Positions 1 to 7,813 of a DNA stretch of 12,315 bases are shown in pieces. Position numbers and translations under genes: made by a program. Under the pieces are notes generated by a model. That model was not told where the DNA came from. It did no database searches and was given only the letters and a program-made list of their open reading frames with translations. Numbering within the stretch: position 1 is the first letter of the stretch; every line of letters begins with the position of its first letter. Source of the DNA: Ignavibacteria bacterium (lineage in GTDB: Bacteria; Bacteroidota; Ignavibacteria; Ignavibacteriales; Ignavibacteriaceae); the NCBI GenBank assembly GCA_029863735.1, contig JAOTUT010000021.1:1-12315 (forward strand), in the 5' to 3' direction.

Positions 1-69
1 AGCGCGCTTATAGACGTTATATTAAATATTATTATTTTCTCAAGTAATTAATTTATTGAGTGAGATAAT

Positions 70-3000
70 ATGACAGTTTTTAAAAGTATTCAGTTTCTAA
101 TTATAGCCGCTGCATTAATATCTGGGATATTTTCGTCTCCCATTAAAGCACAGATTAATGCTCCATTTACTTCTGCAAATAACCAAACAAATTTTTATTC
201 ATCCGACCAGCCGTTTGCTTCTTACTGGTTCCCGCTGGAAATTTTAAGCTGGTCCCCTTCTACAGATCCCGATGCTCCTTACAATCGTTCGGGAGTTCTG
301 TTAATAAATAAATATGTTGACAGCATTACAGTTGTAAACCCTAATGCAAGAGTAAATGAAGCAAGAGTAAATCCGTTATCAGCATTTGCACCAACGAGCG
401 ACAATCCATCTCAGGGTACATTAAATATTAATTATTATACATTCAGTTTCTGGCAGTATGTAGATCAGCTTGTCTTTTGGGGAGGTTCTGCCGGCGAAGG
501 ATTAATTCTTGCACCGAACCCAACTTTAGTAGATGCTGCACATAGAAACGGTGTTAAGATCCTGGGAAATGTATTCTTTCCACCAATTGTTTACGGTGGA
601 CAGTTCCAATGGGTAAATGACTTTCTTCAGAAGAGCGGAAACACTTTCCCGGTTGCCGATAAATTAATTGAAGTCGCAGAATATTATGGTTTCGATGGTT
701 GGTTCTTAAACCAGGAAACTGTCGGCGGAAATTCTCAGACTGCAGTAAATATGAGAGACTTTATGATTTACTTCCAGGAAAATTCTAATCTTGAAATTGA
801 GTGGTATGATTCTATGACGGAGAGCGGAGCTATTTCATGGCAGAACCAGTTAAACTCTCAGAACGACTGGTATTTTCAATGGGGCGATACTCTTGTTTCA
901 GAAACAATGTTTTTAAACTTCTGGTGGAGTTCAGCAGGATTAAATAATTCAAGAACGCTTGCCCAAAGTTTAAACAGAAACGAGTACGAATTATTTGCAG
1001 GAATTGATGTTGAAGCAAACGGATATAATACCAGTGTTAATTGGTCTGCACCATTTCCGAATGGTCTTCCGCATGTTACTTCGCTAGGAATTTACAGACC
1101 AGACTGGTGTTACAATTCATCTTCCGATCTTGCAAATTATTACAACCGTTCAAGCATATTCTGGGTGGGCTGGAATAACGATCCGAGCAATACAACAACT
1201 TCCAACAGCTGGAAAGGATTTGCGAATTATATTCCTGCTTTTACTACCGTTACTGAAGTTCCTTTCGTTACAAATTTTTGTACAGGACAGGGCTATGATT
1301 TCTACATTAATGGAGAGCAATTGTCTTATCCTGAATTATCAACAACCGGATGGAATAATCTTTCGCTGCAGGATGTTCTACCTACCTGGCGATGGATAGT
1401 CCAGCGCAGCGGAACAAAGTTAACTACAGAATTTGATTTTACAGATGCATACTACGGCGGAAACAGTCTTAAAATTTCCGGTGACTTGACAAGCGATAAT
1501 CTCATAAAATTATACAAGGCAAATTGTCTTGTCTCTTCCGACACAAAAATTGATATAGCATTTAAAACCGGAAGTGTTGGTCCAACAAATATGAAAGTAG
1601 GATTAGCATTTGAAAATGATCCATCCACTTTTATTTATTTCGATGTTGGGAATGCAACCACCTCAGATTGGAATTTGAAAACATTAGCTATTAGTGCTTA
1701 CAACGGACAAAAGATTTCAGTGGTTGCTCTCTTCTTTACCGGCGGCTTCGGGAACGGTTACGAAATGAAAGTCGGAAGACTGAGCATTTACAATGGAACA
1801 ATAGATATTCCAAACCCACCCACAAATCTTTTTGTAGAAAACAAAGTTGATGAGCCGGGATTTGTTACATTAAGATTGAGGTGGGATCATTCAACTAGCG
1901 AAGTATATTATTACAACGTCTTCAGAAGAAACCAGGACAATTCTCTAACCTATCTCGGTGGAACTGCAAACAATGCTTATTTCGTTCCTTTTGTTAAATA
2001 CGAACCGGGAGACAGCACAGTTTCAATTTTAGTGCAGACTCTTGGAAATGAATTTGGCGAATCTTCATTTGCTGAAACTTCTTTCGAGTGGTTCTCTCCT
2101 CCCGGAATAGCTACAAATCCTTCTCCGGAAAATGGTGATACGATATTAGTCCGAAATCCTACGCTCGGATGGACTCCAGGAAATGGAACAACTTCAAATG
2201 ATGTTTACCTTGGAACGACAAATCCCCCACCATTTGCAGCCAATGTAACATCAAACACTTTTCAAACTGGTTTGCTAAGTTCAAACACAACTTATTACTG
2301 GCGTATCGATTGTAAAAATCAATACTACACAACAGTAGGAGAAGTGTGGGGCTTTACAACCGGAACCTCAATCGCAGACACAGGTGGTTACGCACTTCAA
2401 TTTGACGGAACTGATGATCTGCTTAATTGCGGGAACGGTAACTCGTTACAAATTACAGGGAACAAAATTACTCTTGAAGCATGGATAAATGTAAATGAGT
2501 TCAAGAGTCAGCCTTTTGCCGGAAGTGTAATAGTCAAAGATCAGGGTTCAAATAGTTCGGGGTATATGATTCGGTGCGGCGGCAATGGGATAATCAATTT
2601 TAACATTGGAAATGGAAGCTGGCATGAAATTAATTCTCCGGCTAATTCAATTCAGCTAAACAGCTGGCAGCACGTTGCCACAACTTATGATGGAACTTCA
2701 ATGAAAATTTATATTGATGGTGAATTGAAAGTTCAATTAAATATTTCCGGATTGACAATCGGAAATGCCGTGAACAGCAATCTATTAGTAGGTGAATCTC
2801 CCGGTTTCCCGGGACGTGTATTTAACGGAAAAATTGATGAGGTGAGAATCTGGAATGGTGCCCGAACACAATCACAGATTCAAAGCACAATGAATACGAT
2901 TTTAACGCCAGAATATTACTCAACACAGGATAGCGGACTTGTTGGTTACTGGAGAATGGATGAGGGAGTCGGACAGACCGCAGAAGACTTGTCCTTTTTT

Positions 3001-3381
3001 TCAAACACTGCAACGCTAGGCGCTTCAGCAAATCCTGATGCAAGCGATCCAACCTGGGTTGAAGCAAATATTCTTGTTCTTAATGTCGCTGGCAAAAATA
3101 ATTCGTCTTCGGTACCAGAGCAGTTTTCACTTTCTCAGAATTATCCGAATCCATTTAATCCATCAACAAGAATTAATTACTCTGTACCATACAAATATTA
3201 TGTTAAAATAAAATTATACGATATTCTGGGAAATGAGATTGCAACACTTGTTAATGAGGAAAAGCCAGCAGGTAACAATTCAATAAATTTTGATGCTTCA
3301 GGATTAAGCAGTGGAGTTTATTTTTATCAGCTTAGTGCAGATAACTTCATAGAAACGAAAAAAATGATCCTCCTTCGATAA
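70..3381 (+). CDS. Secreted GH85 endo-beta-N-acetylglucosaminidase with FN3-like, LamG and T9SS sorting domains
   Basis: Enzymes of this family cut between the two core GlcNAc residues of N-glycans, releasing the sugar and leaving one GlcNAc on the protein. Residues 1-27 form a signal peptide ending PIKA before QINA. The GH85 barrel covers about 40-385: it starts around SYWFPLEILSW and carries YGFDGWFLNQET at 206-217. There N214 and E216 match the family's oxazoline-assisting Asn and acid/base Glu (the N-x-E pair of Endo-A), so the active site looks intact. A family-typical beta-sandwich region follows (FCTGQGYDFYINGE, then WNNLSLQDVLPTW). Next come an FN3-like domain (about 583-674), a second FN3-like domain (677-764) and a LamG/concanavalin-like domain (about 774-1000, KIDEVRIWNGAR at 921-932). 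The T9SS C-terminal domain occupies about 1018-1103, with NYPNPFNPST at 1024-1033. The Shine-Dalgarno is weak. GH85 assignment is confident; the identity of the glycan substrate is unknown. Confidence 0.92.
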   Translation: MTVFKSIQFLIIAAALISGIFSSPIKAQINAPFTSANNQTNFYSSDQPFASYWFPLEILSWSPSTDPDAPYNRSGVLLINKYVDSITVVNPNARVNEARVNPLSAFAPTSDNPSQGTLNINYYTFSFWQYVDQLVFWGGSAGEGLILAPNPTLVDAAHRNGVKILGNVFFPPIVYGGQFQWVNDFLQKSGNTFPVADKLIEVAEYYGFDGWFLNQETVGGNSQTAVNMRDFMIYFQENSNLEIEWYDSMTESGAISWQNQLNSQNDWYFQWGDTLVSETMFLNFWWSSAGLNNSRTLAQSLNRNEYELFAGIDVEANGYNTSVNWSAPFPNGLPHVTSLGIYRPDWCYNSSSDLANYYNRSSIFWVGWNNDPSNTTTSNSWKGFANYIPAFTTVTEVPFVTNFCTGQGYDFYINGEQLSYPELSTTGWNNLSLQDVLPTWRWIVQRSGTKLTTEFDFTDAYYGGNSLKISGDLTSDNLIKLYKANCLVSSDTKIDIAFKTGSVGPTNMKVGLAFENDPSTFIYFDVGNATTSDWNLKTLAISAYNGQKISVVALFFTGGFGNGYEMKVGRLSIYNGTIDIPNPPTNLFVENKVDEPGFVTLRLRWDHSTSEVYYYNVFRRNQDNSLTYLGGTANNAYFVPFVKYEPGDSTVSILVQTLGNEFGESSFAETSFEWFSPPGIATNPSPENGDTILVRNPTLGWTPGNGTTSNDVYLGTTNPPPFAANVTSNTFQTGLLSSNTTYYWRIDCKNQYYTTVGEVWGFTTGTSIADTGGYALQFDGTDDLLNCGNGNSLQITGNKITLEAWINVNEFKSQPFAGSVIVKDQGSNSSGYMIRCGGNGIINFNIGNGSWHEINSPANSIQLNSWQHVATTYDGTSMKIYIDGELKVQLNISGLTIGNAVNSNLLVGESPGFPGRVFNGKIDEVRIWNGARTQSQIQSTMNTILTPEYYSTQDSGLVGYWRMDEGVGQTAEDLSFFSNTATLGASANPDASDPTWVEANILVLNVAGKNNSSSVPEQFSLSQNYPNPFNPSTRINYSVPYKYYVKIKLYDILGNEIATLVNEEKPAGNNSINFDASGLSSGVYFYQLSADNFIETKKMILLR

Positions 3382-3400
3382 ATTTTCAGCGGACAGGTCT

Positions 3401-3414
3401 TGATTAAGTAATCA
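3401..3414. promoter_or_regulatory. Short perfect inverted repeat between the GH85 and tfoX-like genes
   Basis: TGATTA and TAATCA are separated by AG, in the 53-base gap between the GH85 stop and the start of the TfoX-domain gene. The stem is only 6 bp, is AT-rich, and has no T-tract directly after it, so it is a poor terminator. Its position about 20 bases before the start codon would suit an operator. No regulator can be named, and a chance palindrome is possible. Confidence 0.2.
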
Positions 3415-3434
3415 CAAAATTTACTTTATTATTT

Positions 3435-3776
3435 ATGGCATACGACGAACATCTTGCAAATAGAACGAGAGAACTTCTTTTCACTAAAAAGAGCATTAAG
3501 GAAAAGAAGATGATGGGTGGACTTACTTTTATGGTTAATAATAAAATGTGTGTCGGCATTCTTAATGATGATTTAATGGCACGCATCGATCCCGCTGTTT
3601 ATGAAAAAGCACTTGAAAGAAAAGGCTGCCGAGAAATGGATTTTACCGGAAGACCAATGAAGGGATTTGTTTTCGTCGATCCGGAAGGAACAAAATCAAA
3701 AAGGGATCTCGAGTATTGGATTAATCTAGCTTTAGATTTCAACAAGAAAGCAAAGAGATCTAAGAAGAAAAAGTAG
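3435..3776 (+). CDS. TfoX/Sxy N-terminal-domain protein
   Basis: A 113-aa protein made almost entirely of the TfoX N-terminal domain. The usual family start (MAYDEHLANRTRELL) is followed by KKMMGGLTFMVNNKMCVGI at about residues 25-43, a DFTGRPMKGFVFV strand block at about 69-81, and a C-terminal helix DLEYWINLALDF. The protein ends in a very basic tail (KKAKRSKKKK). It lacks the C-terminal domain of full-length competence regulators such as Sxy/TfoX, as is usual for short single-domain members whose role is not established. The start is fixed by the conserved N-terminus, although no clear Shine-Dalgarno is visible. The last 45 codons have a close second copy at 7820-7957. A role in competence should not be assumed. 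Confidence 0.85.
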   Translation: MAYDEHLANRTRELLFTKKSIKEKKMMGGLTFMVNNKMCVGILNDDLMARIDPAVYEKALERKGCREMDFTGRPMKGFVFVDPEGTKSKRDLEYWINLALDFNKKAKRSKKKK

Positions 3777-3844
3777 CATCGGCTAAAGCTCACCGCTCCC
3801 TTGAAAAGTGAACAACCTTTATTTCTGTTACGGATTAGTCAATC

Positions 3845-4054
3845 TTAATATCGCTTTTTTATTTCTACCACTTTATTGCGACTGTAATCCATCACACCAA
3901 TTATTAATCCCGCAGTAACAACAGCTGCCCCAGCAATCTGGAAAACAGAAACCTCCTTGCCGAAGAGGATCATTATAAAGGGAAGTAGGGCGAGATACAC
4001 ATTTGTATAAGGAACCCAAAAGTGAGCAGCAAATGAACTTAACCAGGATGACAT
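3845..4054 (-). pseudogene. C-terminal remnant of an EamA/DMT-family transporter
   Basis: Sixty-nine codons encode two hydrophobic helices resembling the last two membrane segments of EamA (drug/metabolite transporter) permeases: a YTNVYLALLPFIMILFG block, a short KEVSVF turn, then QIAGAAVVTAGLIIG and a charged tail. Intact family members have about 280-300 residues and ten helices. Here the reading frame is preceded immediately by an in-frame TAA, the normal spacing before the YTNVYLALLP block is shortened, and no earlier EamA helices are seen upstream in any minus-strand frame before the neighbouring lipoprotein gene. It is most simply a degraded 3' end left by deletion or rearrangement. 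A newly evolved two-helix membrane protein is the less likely alternative. Confidence 0.6.
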
Positions 4055-4100
4055 TTAAGTTGGAGTGACATCGCATAAGGCAAAAATTTTATACAATAAG

Positions 4101-4134
4101 CCCCCCGCCATCCTACAAAGAGGATAGCGGTGGG
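4101..4134 (-). terminator. GC-rich hairpin after the lipoprotein operon
   Basis: On the minus strand CCCACCGCTATCCT pairs with AGGATGGCGGGGGG across a 6-base loop. One pair is a G-U wobble and one is a mismatch. The pairing is better on the minus strand, because the wobble becomes a C-A mismatch on the plus strand. It lies about 70 bases past the stop of the last operon gene, and AT-rich sequence ending in five Ts follows. The poly-T is displaced from the stem, so efficiency is uncertain. Confidence 0.55.
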
Positions 4135-4202
4135 AATTTATCTGTTTAGGGAGGAATGTGTTTGTCGCAGCAAACAGTCATGCTTTGTTACTGAGCAAAA
4201 GA

Positions 4203-4883
4203 TTATTTAACCAGTTTTTCTTTCTTCAGCTGTTCTCCAAACTTTTTCTGAAACCGCATAGCGCTTTCACGTATCGCCGGATAAAAAGTCTTGAGAGCAG
4301 TACTGTCTTTAAGTGTAAATTCACCGAAGTTAAGATAGTATGTTTCAGAAGCTTCTTTCTTTACACCATAAATAAAAAGCTGCAGGTTTGGCACTTCGTA
4401 AATAGTAACTTCCGAATTACTGTTAAGAGTAGCCCTGGTTGTGTTAAGATCATCTGTTATTGGTTTATTACCAAGACCGGCTACCTTCCAGCCATCGTTT
4501 ACTTCTTTCACTTCTGCAACACCTACTACATTGTTCTCCAGAACATAAGGTGCGATCATACTCTTAGGTGAAAATGAAATATCTGAAAGTCTTTGGATCG
4601 TTTCAGTTGTGAGTAATTTTTCAAAATCAACTTCTTGATATTTTGCTGGTCTGATCAGTTCCGCTTTTCGTAATTCGGCAACATCAATACCGAGGTCAAT
4701 TTCTTTCTTTGTCTCCAGAACCTGAATTAGATCGCTTTTTGCATTTACTGCAGCTTCTTCAGGCGTTTTATAGATTTTTTGTTCGTTCATTTCTTCTTCT
4801 CCCTCTCCCTCCTGGTTTTGGCAGGAGTAAAATATAAAAATTATGGAAAGCAGAAGAAATGCTGATTTCAAAAATGATTTCAT
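4203..4883 (-). CDS. Lipoprotein of unknown function, third gene of the protease operon
   Basis: A 226-aa predicted lipoprotein that I do not recognise. A hydrophobic signal (residues 4-19) ends in a lipobox-like FYSC with the lipidated cysteine at 21. An acidic stretch rich in Glu (about 25-32) acts as a spacer, followed by a folded region of about 190 residues with no motif I can name. The mature part contains a KTPEEAAVNAK segment, a central region rich in beta strands and a basic C-terminal helix (RFQKKFGEQLKKEKLVK). No other cysteine occurs in the mature chain, in contrast to its two operon partners. The start is supported by AAGGA at 4891-4895, inside the 14-base gap to the upstream protease gene. 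That tight spacing indicates co-transcription, so it may be an envelope partner, inhibitor or chaperone of the protease; this is inference only. Confidence 0.85.
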   Translation of the reverse strand: MKSFLKSAFLLLSIIFIFYSCQNQEGEGEEEMNEQKIYKTPEEAAVNAKSDLIQVLETKKEIDLGIDVAELRKAELIRPAKYQEVDFEKLLTTETIQRLSDISFSPKSMIAPYVLENNVVGVAEVKEVNDGWKVAGLGNKPITDDLNTTRATLNSNSEVTIYEVPNLQLFIYGVKKEASETYYLNFGEFTLKDSTALKTFYPAIRESAMRFQKKFGEQLKKEKLVK

Positions 4884-4897
4884 AATTCTATCCTTTT

Positions 4898-5485
4898 TTA
4901 TTTCTTGGCAATGTTATACCAGGTGTCCCAGTGTGTAGATGTTCCTGCAGGGTCAGCATATTCATCGTAAGTAATAAGTCTTTCAGAGCCTACACAAGGC
5001 GACCATGGATCGTTCAGAATAATGTAATTTGTTCCAGCAACCGTAATATATCCTTTTATTACAACAACATGTCCGACTACACCGGGTGTTCCGTAAGCAT
5101 AGCCCATTGGTTTCTTGGCACAGTAGATTTGTGAACGGATTTGTGACCAGGTGCGCGCTGAAGAACTTTCTTCGAATGTTACTCCCGCAAAATCCAGCTC
5201 CAGCCACCCGGGCATATTACAAGCATCTGTTTTAGGACAATCGGAACCCGCATTCTGATTGTTGCAGCAATCGGTTCTTCCAAAACGGTGATTTGCAAGA
5301 TCACACTGCGTTACAGAGATACCGACATGCTGCGCAAGCATTTGAGTTGTAGCAGCCCAGCACCAGTTGTTTGTCTGCTGCGGGCGCAAAGTGTTGGGAA
5401 CGGTTCCCGCTATCTCTGGCTTACAGCAGCCAGCAAGAAAAATAGCCAGGAGTAATAATCCTCCGGCAAAATAAAGTTTTCTCAT
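4898..5485 (-). CDS. Papain-like (C70/AvrRpt2-type) cysteine protease lipoprotein
   Basis: A 195-aa predicted envelope-anchored cysteine protease. The signal peptide ends in lipobox LAGC with the lipidated Cys at 20. The catalytic layout is that of papain-like families such as C70 (AvrRpt2): an oxyanion Gln (36 or 37) in RPQQTNNWCWAA, nucleophile Cys42, His139 in GHVVVIKGY, and Asn158/Asp159 in IILNDPW. All are present in the correct order, so activity is plausible. Ten cysteines in total, including clusters at 73-74, 83 and 89, suggest disulfides in an oxidising compartment. The Shine-Dalgarno GGAGG sits 5 bases before the ATG. It is the middle gene of a minus-strand operon, downstream of the 601-aa prealbumin-like protein and 14 bases before the next lipoprotein gene. 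The substrate is unknown; toxin, processing protease and isopeptidase roles are all possible. Confidence 0.82.
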   Translation of the reverse strand: MRKLYFAGGLLLLAIFLAGCCKPEIAGTVPNTLRPQQTNNWCWAATTQMLAQHVGISVTQCDLANHRFGRTDCCNNQNAGSDCPKTDACNMPGWLELDFAGVTFEESSSARTWSQIRSQIYCAKKPMGYAYGTPGVVGHVVVIKGYITVAGTNYIILNDPWSPCVGSERLITYDEYADPAGTSTHWDTWYNIAKK

Positions 5486-5504
5486 GTTTGCCTCCGTTAG
5501 GTTA

Positions 5505-5534
5505 TTTAAAAAGAGGCTGAAGTAATTTTCAGCC
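5505..5534 (-). terminator. Terminator-like or attenuator hairpin between the first and second operon genes
   Basis: On the minus strand GGCTGAA and TTCAGCC form a perfect 7-bp stem around a 6-base loop, followed by TCTTTTTAAA. It lies just after the stop of the 601-aa gene and before the GGAGG of the protease gene. This is an intrinsic-terminator pattern. Because the protease gene begins only about 20 bases beyond the T-run, it may act as a partial terminator that lowers expression of the downstream genes. It could also protect the 3' end of the upstream message. Confidence 0.5.
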
Positions 5535-5547
5535 CATAAATTATTTA

Positions 5548-7353
5548 TTATGCTTTACAAAAAGTAACATGCGATGTATCTGCATCGTCATCATTCTCAC
5601 CATTGGTGAGTGCTCTTCTTGAAGTTAATGTAACAAGGTATGAACAGCTTTGCCATGAGCTTATATCAATATACCTGTTACCAAAACTACCGCGTGGGGT
5701 TGAGCCCGATGGGAGCGGCGGTGCAATTGGTGGAATAGTAGCTGAACTTGTTATGTCTATATCCCACGAAGCAAGTTGTTGATGATCAGCAGTGTAAAGA
5801 ATGTTTAAGTCTGTACCGAGATCTGAACAGGAACCTCCGCTTGTAAACTGCTGGAGATCAACAAGCCTTACCTCAATCCAGTTGTTTACCAGAACATTTG
5901 TTAATTCATTACTGTAAGTTACTGCACCACCGACGGGACCTGCTTCAAATAATATTCTGATCGGCGTTCCGTTCTTAGGATCACTAACTGCATTACCCGC
6001 ACCATTTCCTGGTGCAAGTCCACCAGGGATTGCTTTACCAGAATTAAATCTTATAAGCGGTCCGTAGAATCCATCGTCAAGTCCGTTTTGATCAACATTA
6101 ATCCATCCGTCTGCATCGGGAACAATTACATGTGCTGGTACAGAACCCCAGGGGCCGGGACCACCGGGTGTAGGAGTAGGATCGGGTGTTGCACCTGAAC
6201 CCTGAACATAAATTGACTGGAAGGTCCAGACTAAATTATCGTCAAATAATTTCCATTGTATCAACCTGCTTCCAACTAAAACCGGAAGAACTTTATCACC
6301 GGTAATTGGAGTAAGCATTGAAGGGCTTGATAACAGTGCGTACTGGAACCTGTACCGCATAGGCAGCGCAGGACCTGAAGGAGAAGTTTTCGGACAAAAC
6401 CCTTTTAATTTCATTCCGCCGAAAAATGCATAATTAGGTCCGCCATGTCCGAATACAGCAGCATTTGTTTGTCCTGAAATGGAATTAATATCAGTAATAA
6501 TATGAAAGTCACCGACATGAGTAAACCATGGATTTTTAAATGGGGGCTGAACTTGAACATCTACACAGAGATCAACACAGAAACATGGACCAGCGTTTTC
6601 TCTATCCGTTTGCCTTCCTCTTGAGCGCGGCTCGTCAAGCAAAACGGTTCCACCTGCATCTTCAATTCTGAAATAAATATCCGGACCACCGACTAATTCG
6701 AAATTGATAAACGGGGAAAACGGAGTTTTGTTAAAATCACTGAAAGTGTAATCAATCCTGAATTTTCCACTTGAATCTGTAATTGCAGAGCCGAGATCAT
6801 CATCCTGCAACCAGTCAACATCAAAGGCACGAACCTTTAATCCTGCAACCGGGACCTGTTGCTTGCAAACAGTCACTCTTCCGCAAATTACCCACGCTCC
6901 GAACCTTGCGCGTAAGGCACACCAGAATCTCCACGGGATACAATACTCCCAGACCCCGATATAATTCTCTTCTACTTTTTTCCACTGCGGTTGCAGTACT
7001 GTAATAGTAAACTGAACCGGCCTAGAATTTTCTAATGGTGCTTTGAGATGGGGAACTGACTCACAATAAATATCAATTTCAAATGCTTCGCCGTTATACT
7101 TTTGCTTCTTCCCAAGTTCAAATTGAAAGTTCCCAAGTTCATCTATAACCGCTTCAGCAATCAAGCTGGATTCTTTTTCTTTTATTTCACCATCGGGAAT
7201 GATGTTTAGTGTGTCTTTGGGATTGGCAACTGCTAGAGCGGTAACGTTCTGCTCTTTGCGGGTTCTGTAAAGCCTTATTTTCAGATTGGAAAGTGGCTCT
7301 GTACACTCTCTGCAAATGTAGCCGCAGAGTTTTCCTTTAAACATGTATACCAT
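5548..7353 (-). CDS. Large cysteine-rich protein with two transthyretin-like (prealbumin-fold) domains, no signal peptide
   Basis: A 601-aa protein whose molecular function I cannot assign. Residues about 5-125 and 155-275 each look like a transthyretin/carboxypeptidase-regulatory-like beta-sandwich. The first has PLSNLKIRLYR and DELGNFQFEL. The second has VICGRVTVCKQQVPVAGLKVRAFDVDW, SAITDSSGKFRIDY and GGPDIYFRIED. Next comes PCFCVDLCVDV, then a beta-rich middle part, a Pro/Gly-rich linker at about 385-402 (PDPTPTPGGPGPWG) and a C-terminal domain of about 200 residues. The N-terminus carries Cys10, Cys14 and Cys17 (C-x3-C-x2-C) and no hydrophobic signal. The start is well supported: GGAGG lies 6 bases before the ATG, and the next methionine is only three codons on. 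It is the first gene of the operon, 62 bases before the protease gene. It may be a substrate or cargo of that protease, or a structural surface protein exported by a route not visible here. Confidence 0.82.
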   Translation of the reverse strand: MVYMFKGKLCGYICRECTEPLSNLKIRLYRTRKEQNVTALAVANPKDTLNIIPDGEIKEKESSLIAEAVIDELGNFQFELGKKQKYNGEAFEIDIYCESVPHLKAPLENSRPVQFTITVLQPQWKKVEENYIGVWEYCIPWRFWCALRARFGAWVICGRVTVCKQQVPVAGLKVRAFDVDWLQDDDLGSAITDSSGKFRIDYTFSDFNKTPFSPFINFELVGGPDIYFRIEDAGGTVLLDEPRSRGRQTDRENAGPCFCVDLCVDVQVQPPFKNPWFTHVGDFHIITDINSISGQTNAAVFGHGGPNYAFFGGMKLKGFCPKTSPSGPALPMRYRFQYALLSSPSMLTPITGDKVLPVLVGSRLIQWKLFDDNLVWTFQSIYVQGSGATPDPTPTPGGPGPWGSVPAHVIVPDADGWINVDQNGLDDGFYGPLIRFNSGKAIPGGLAPGNGAGNAVSDPKNGTPIRILFEAGPVGGAVTYSNELTNVLVNNWIEVRLVDLQQFTSGGSCSDLGTDLNILYTADHQQLASWDIDITSSATIPPIAPPLPSGSTPRGSFGNRYIDISSWQSCSYLVTLTSRRALTNGENDDDADTSHVTFCKA

Positions 7354-7813
7354 AACTAACCTCCATTGGATTGATTGATAATAGTTGTTTAATAAAAAAG
7401 TCGGTTTCTAATAATGATTATGCGACGTTTATATTTCATTTAATTTCAAAACTCTTCTATTATTTTTCTTACAGCGTAGCCTCGTAAGTATAAATAGCTT
7501 TTTAACTCCATAACGCTGTTTGACCCGAAAGCTATAATTATTATAACAATGAAGAGTGGAATTGCTTACTGATGAGCAACAACCCTGCCATCAAGCGGAT
7601 AAAATGCTAAGATATGTATTCAATGAAATTGTGGGATTACTATCAAAAAAAATTTTTCTGCTATTTTTATTACGCCATTTTTTTCTTTTCTCCGACACCT
7701 GGATTGTCGTTACTAAATCTGCTTTAAAATTAATAGCATTACCGGGAGCTGTTTAATAGCGTTGTGTTCAAATTAAAAAAATTCTCTGTGTCAGTTAAAC
7801 ACCTGAAAACTGA
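7354..7813. other. Intergenic region upstream of the 601-aa gene; no credible gene
   Basis: About 460 bases with no supportable gene. The strip beside the 601-aa gene must carry its ribosome site (CCTCC at 7360-7364 on the plus strand) and presumably the operon promoter, but I find no convincing Bacteroidota-type or sigma-70 promoter spacing. A 66-codon open frame at 7556-7756 is low-complexity, Leu/Phe-rich at its middle and lacks a Shine-Dalgarno. AACGCT occurs at 7512-7517 and in inverse orientation (AGCGTT) at 7758-7763. The stretch looks like decayed sequence continuous with the broken TfoX copy that follows it. Confidence 0.5.

Noticed and set aside
4158..4571. 137-codon open frame on the plus strand
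   Set aside because: It is antisense to the lipoprotein gene at 4203-4883, which has a signal peptide, lipobox and ribosome site. The plus-strand translation has no recognisable features.
7556..7756. 66-codon open frame on the plus strand with a Leu/Phe-rich hydrophobic middle
   Set aside because: It has no Shine-Dalgarno, no family resemblance and low-complexity T-rich DNA; hydrophobicity follows from the T-rich composition.
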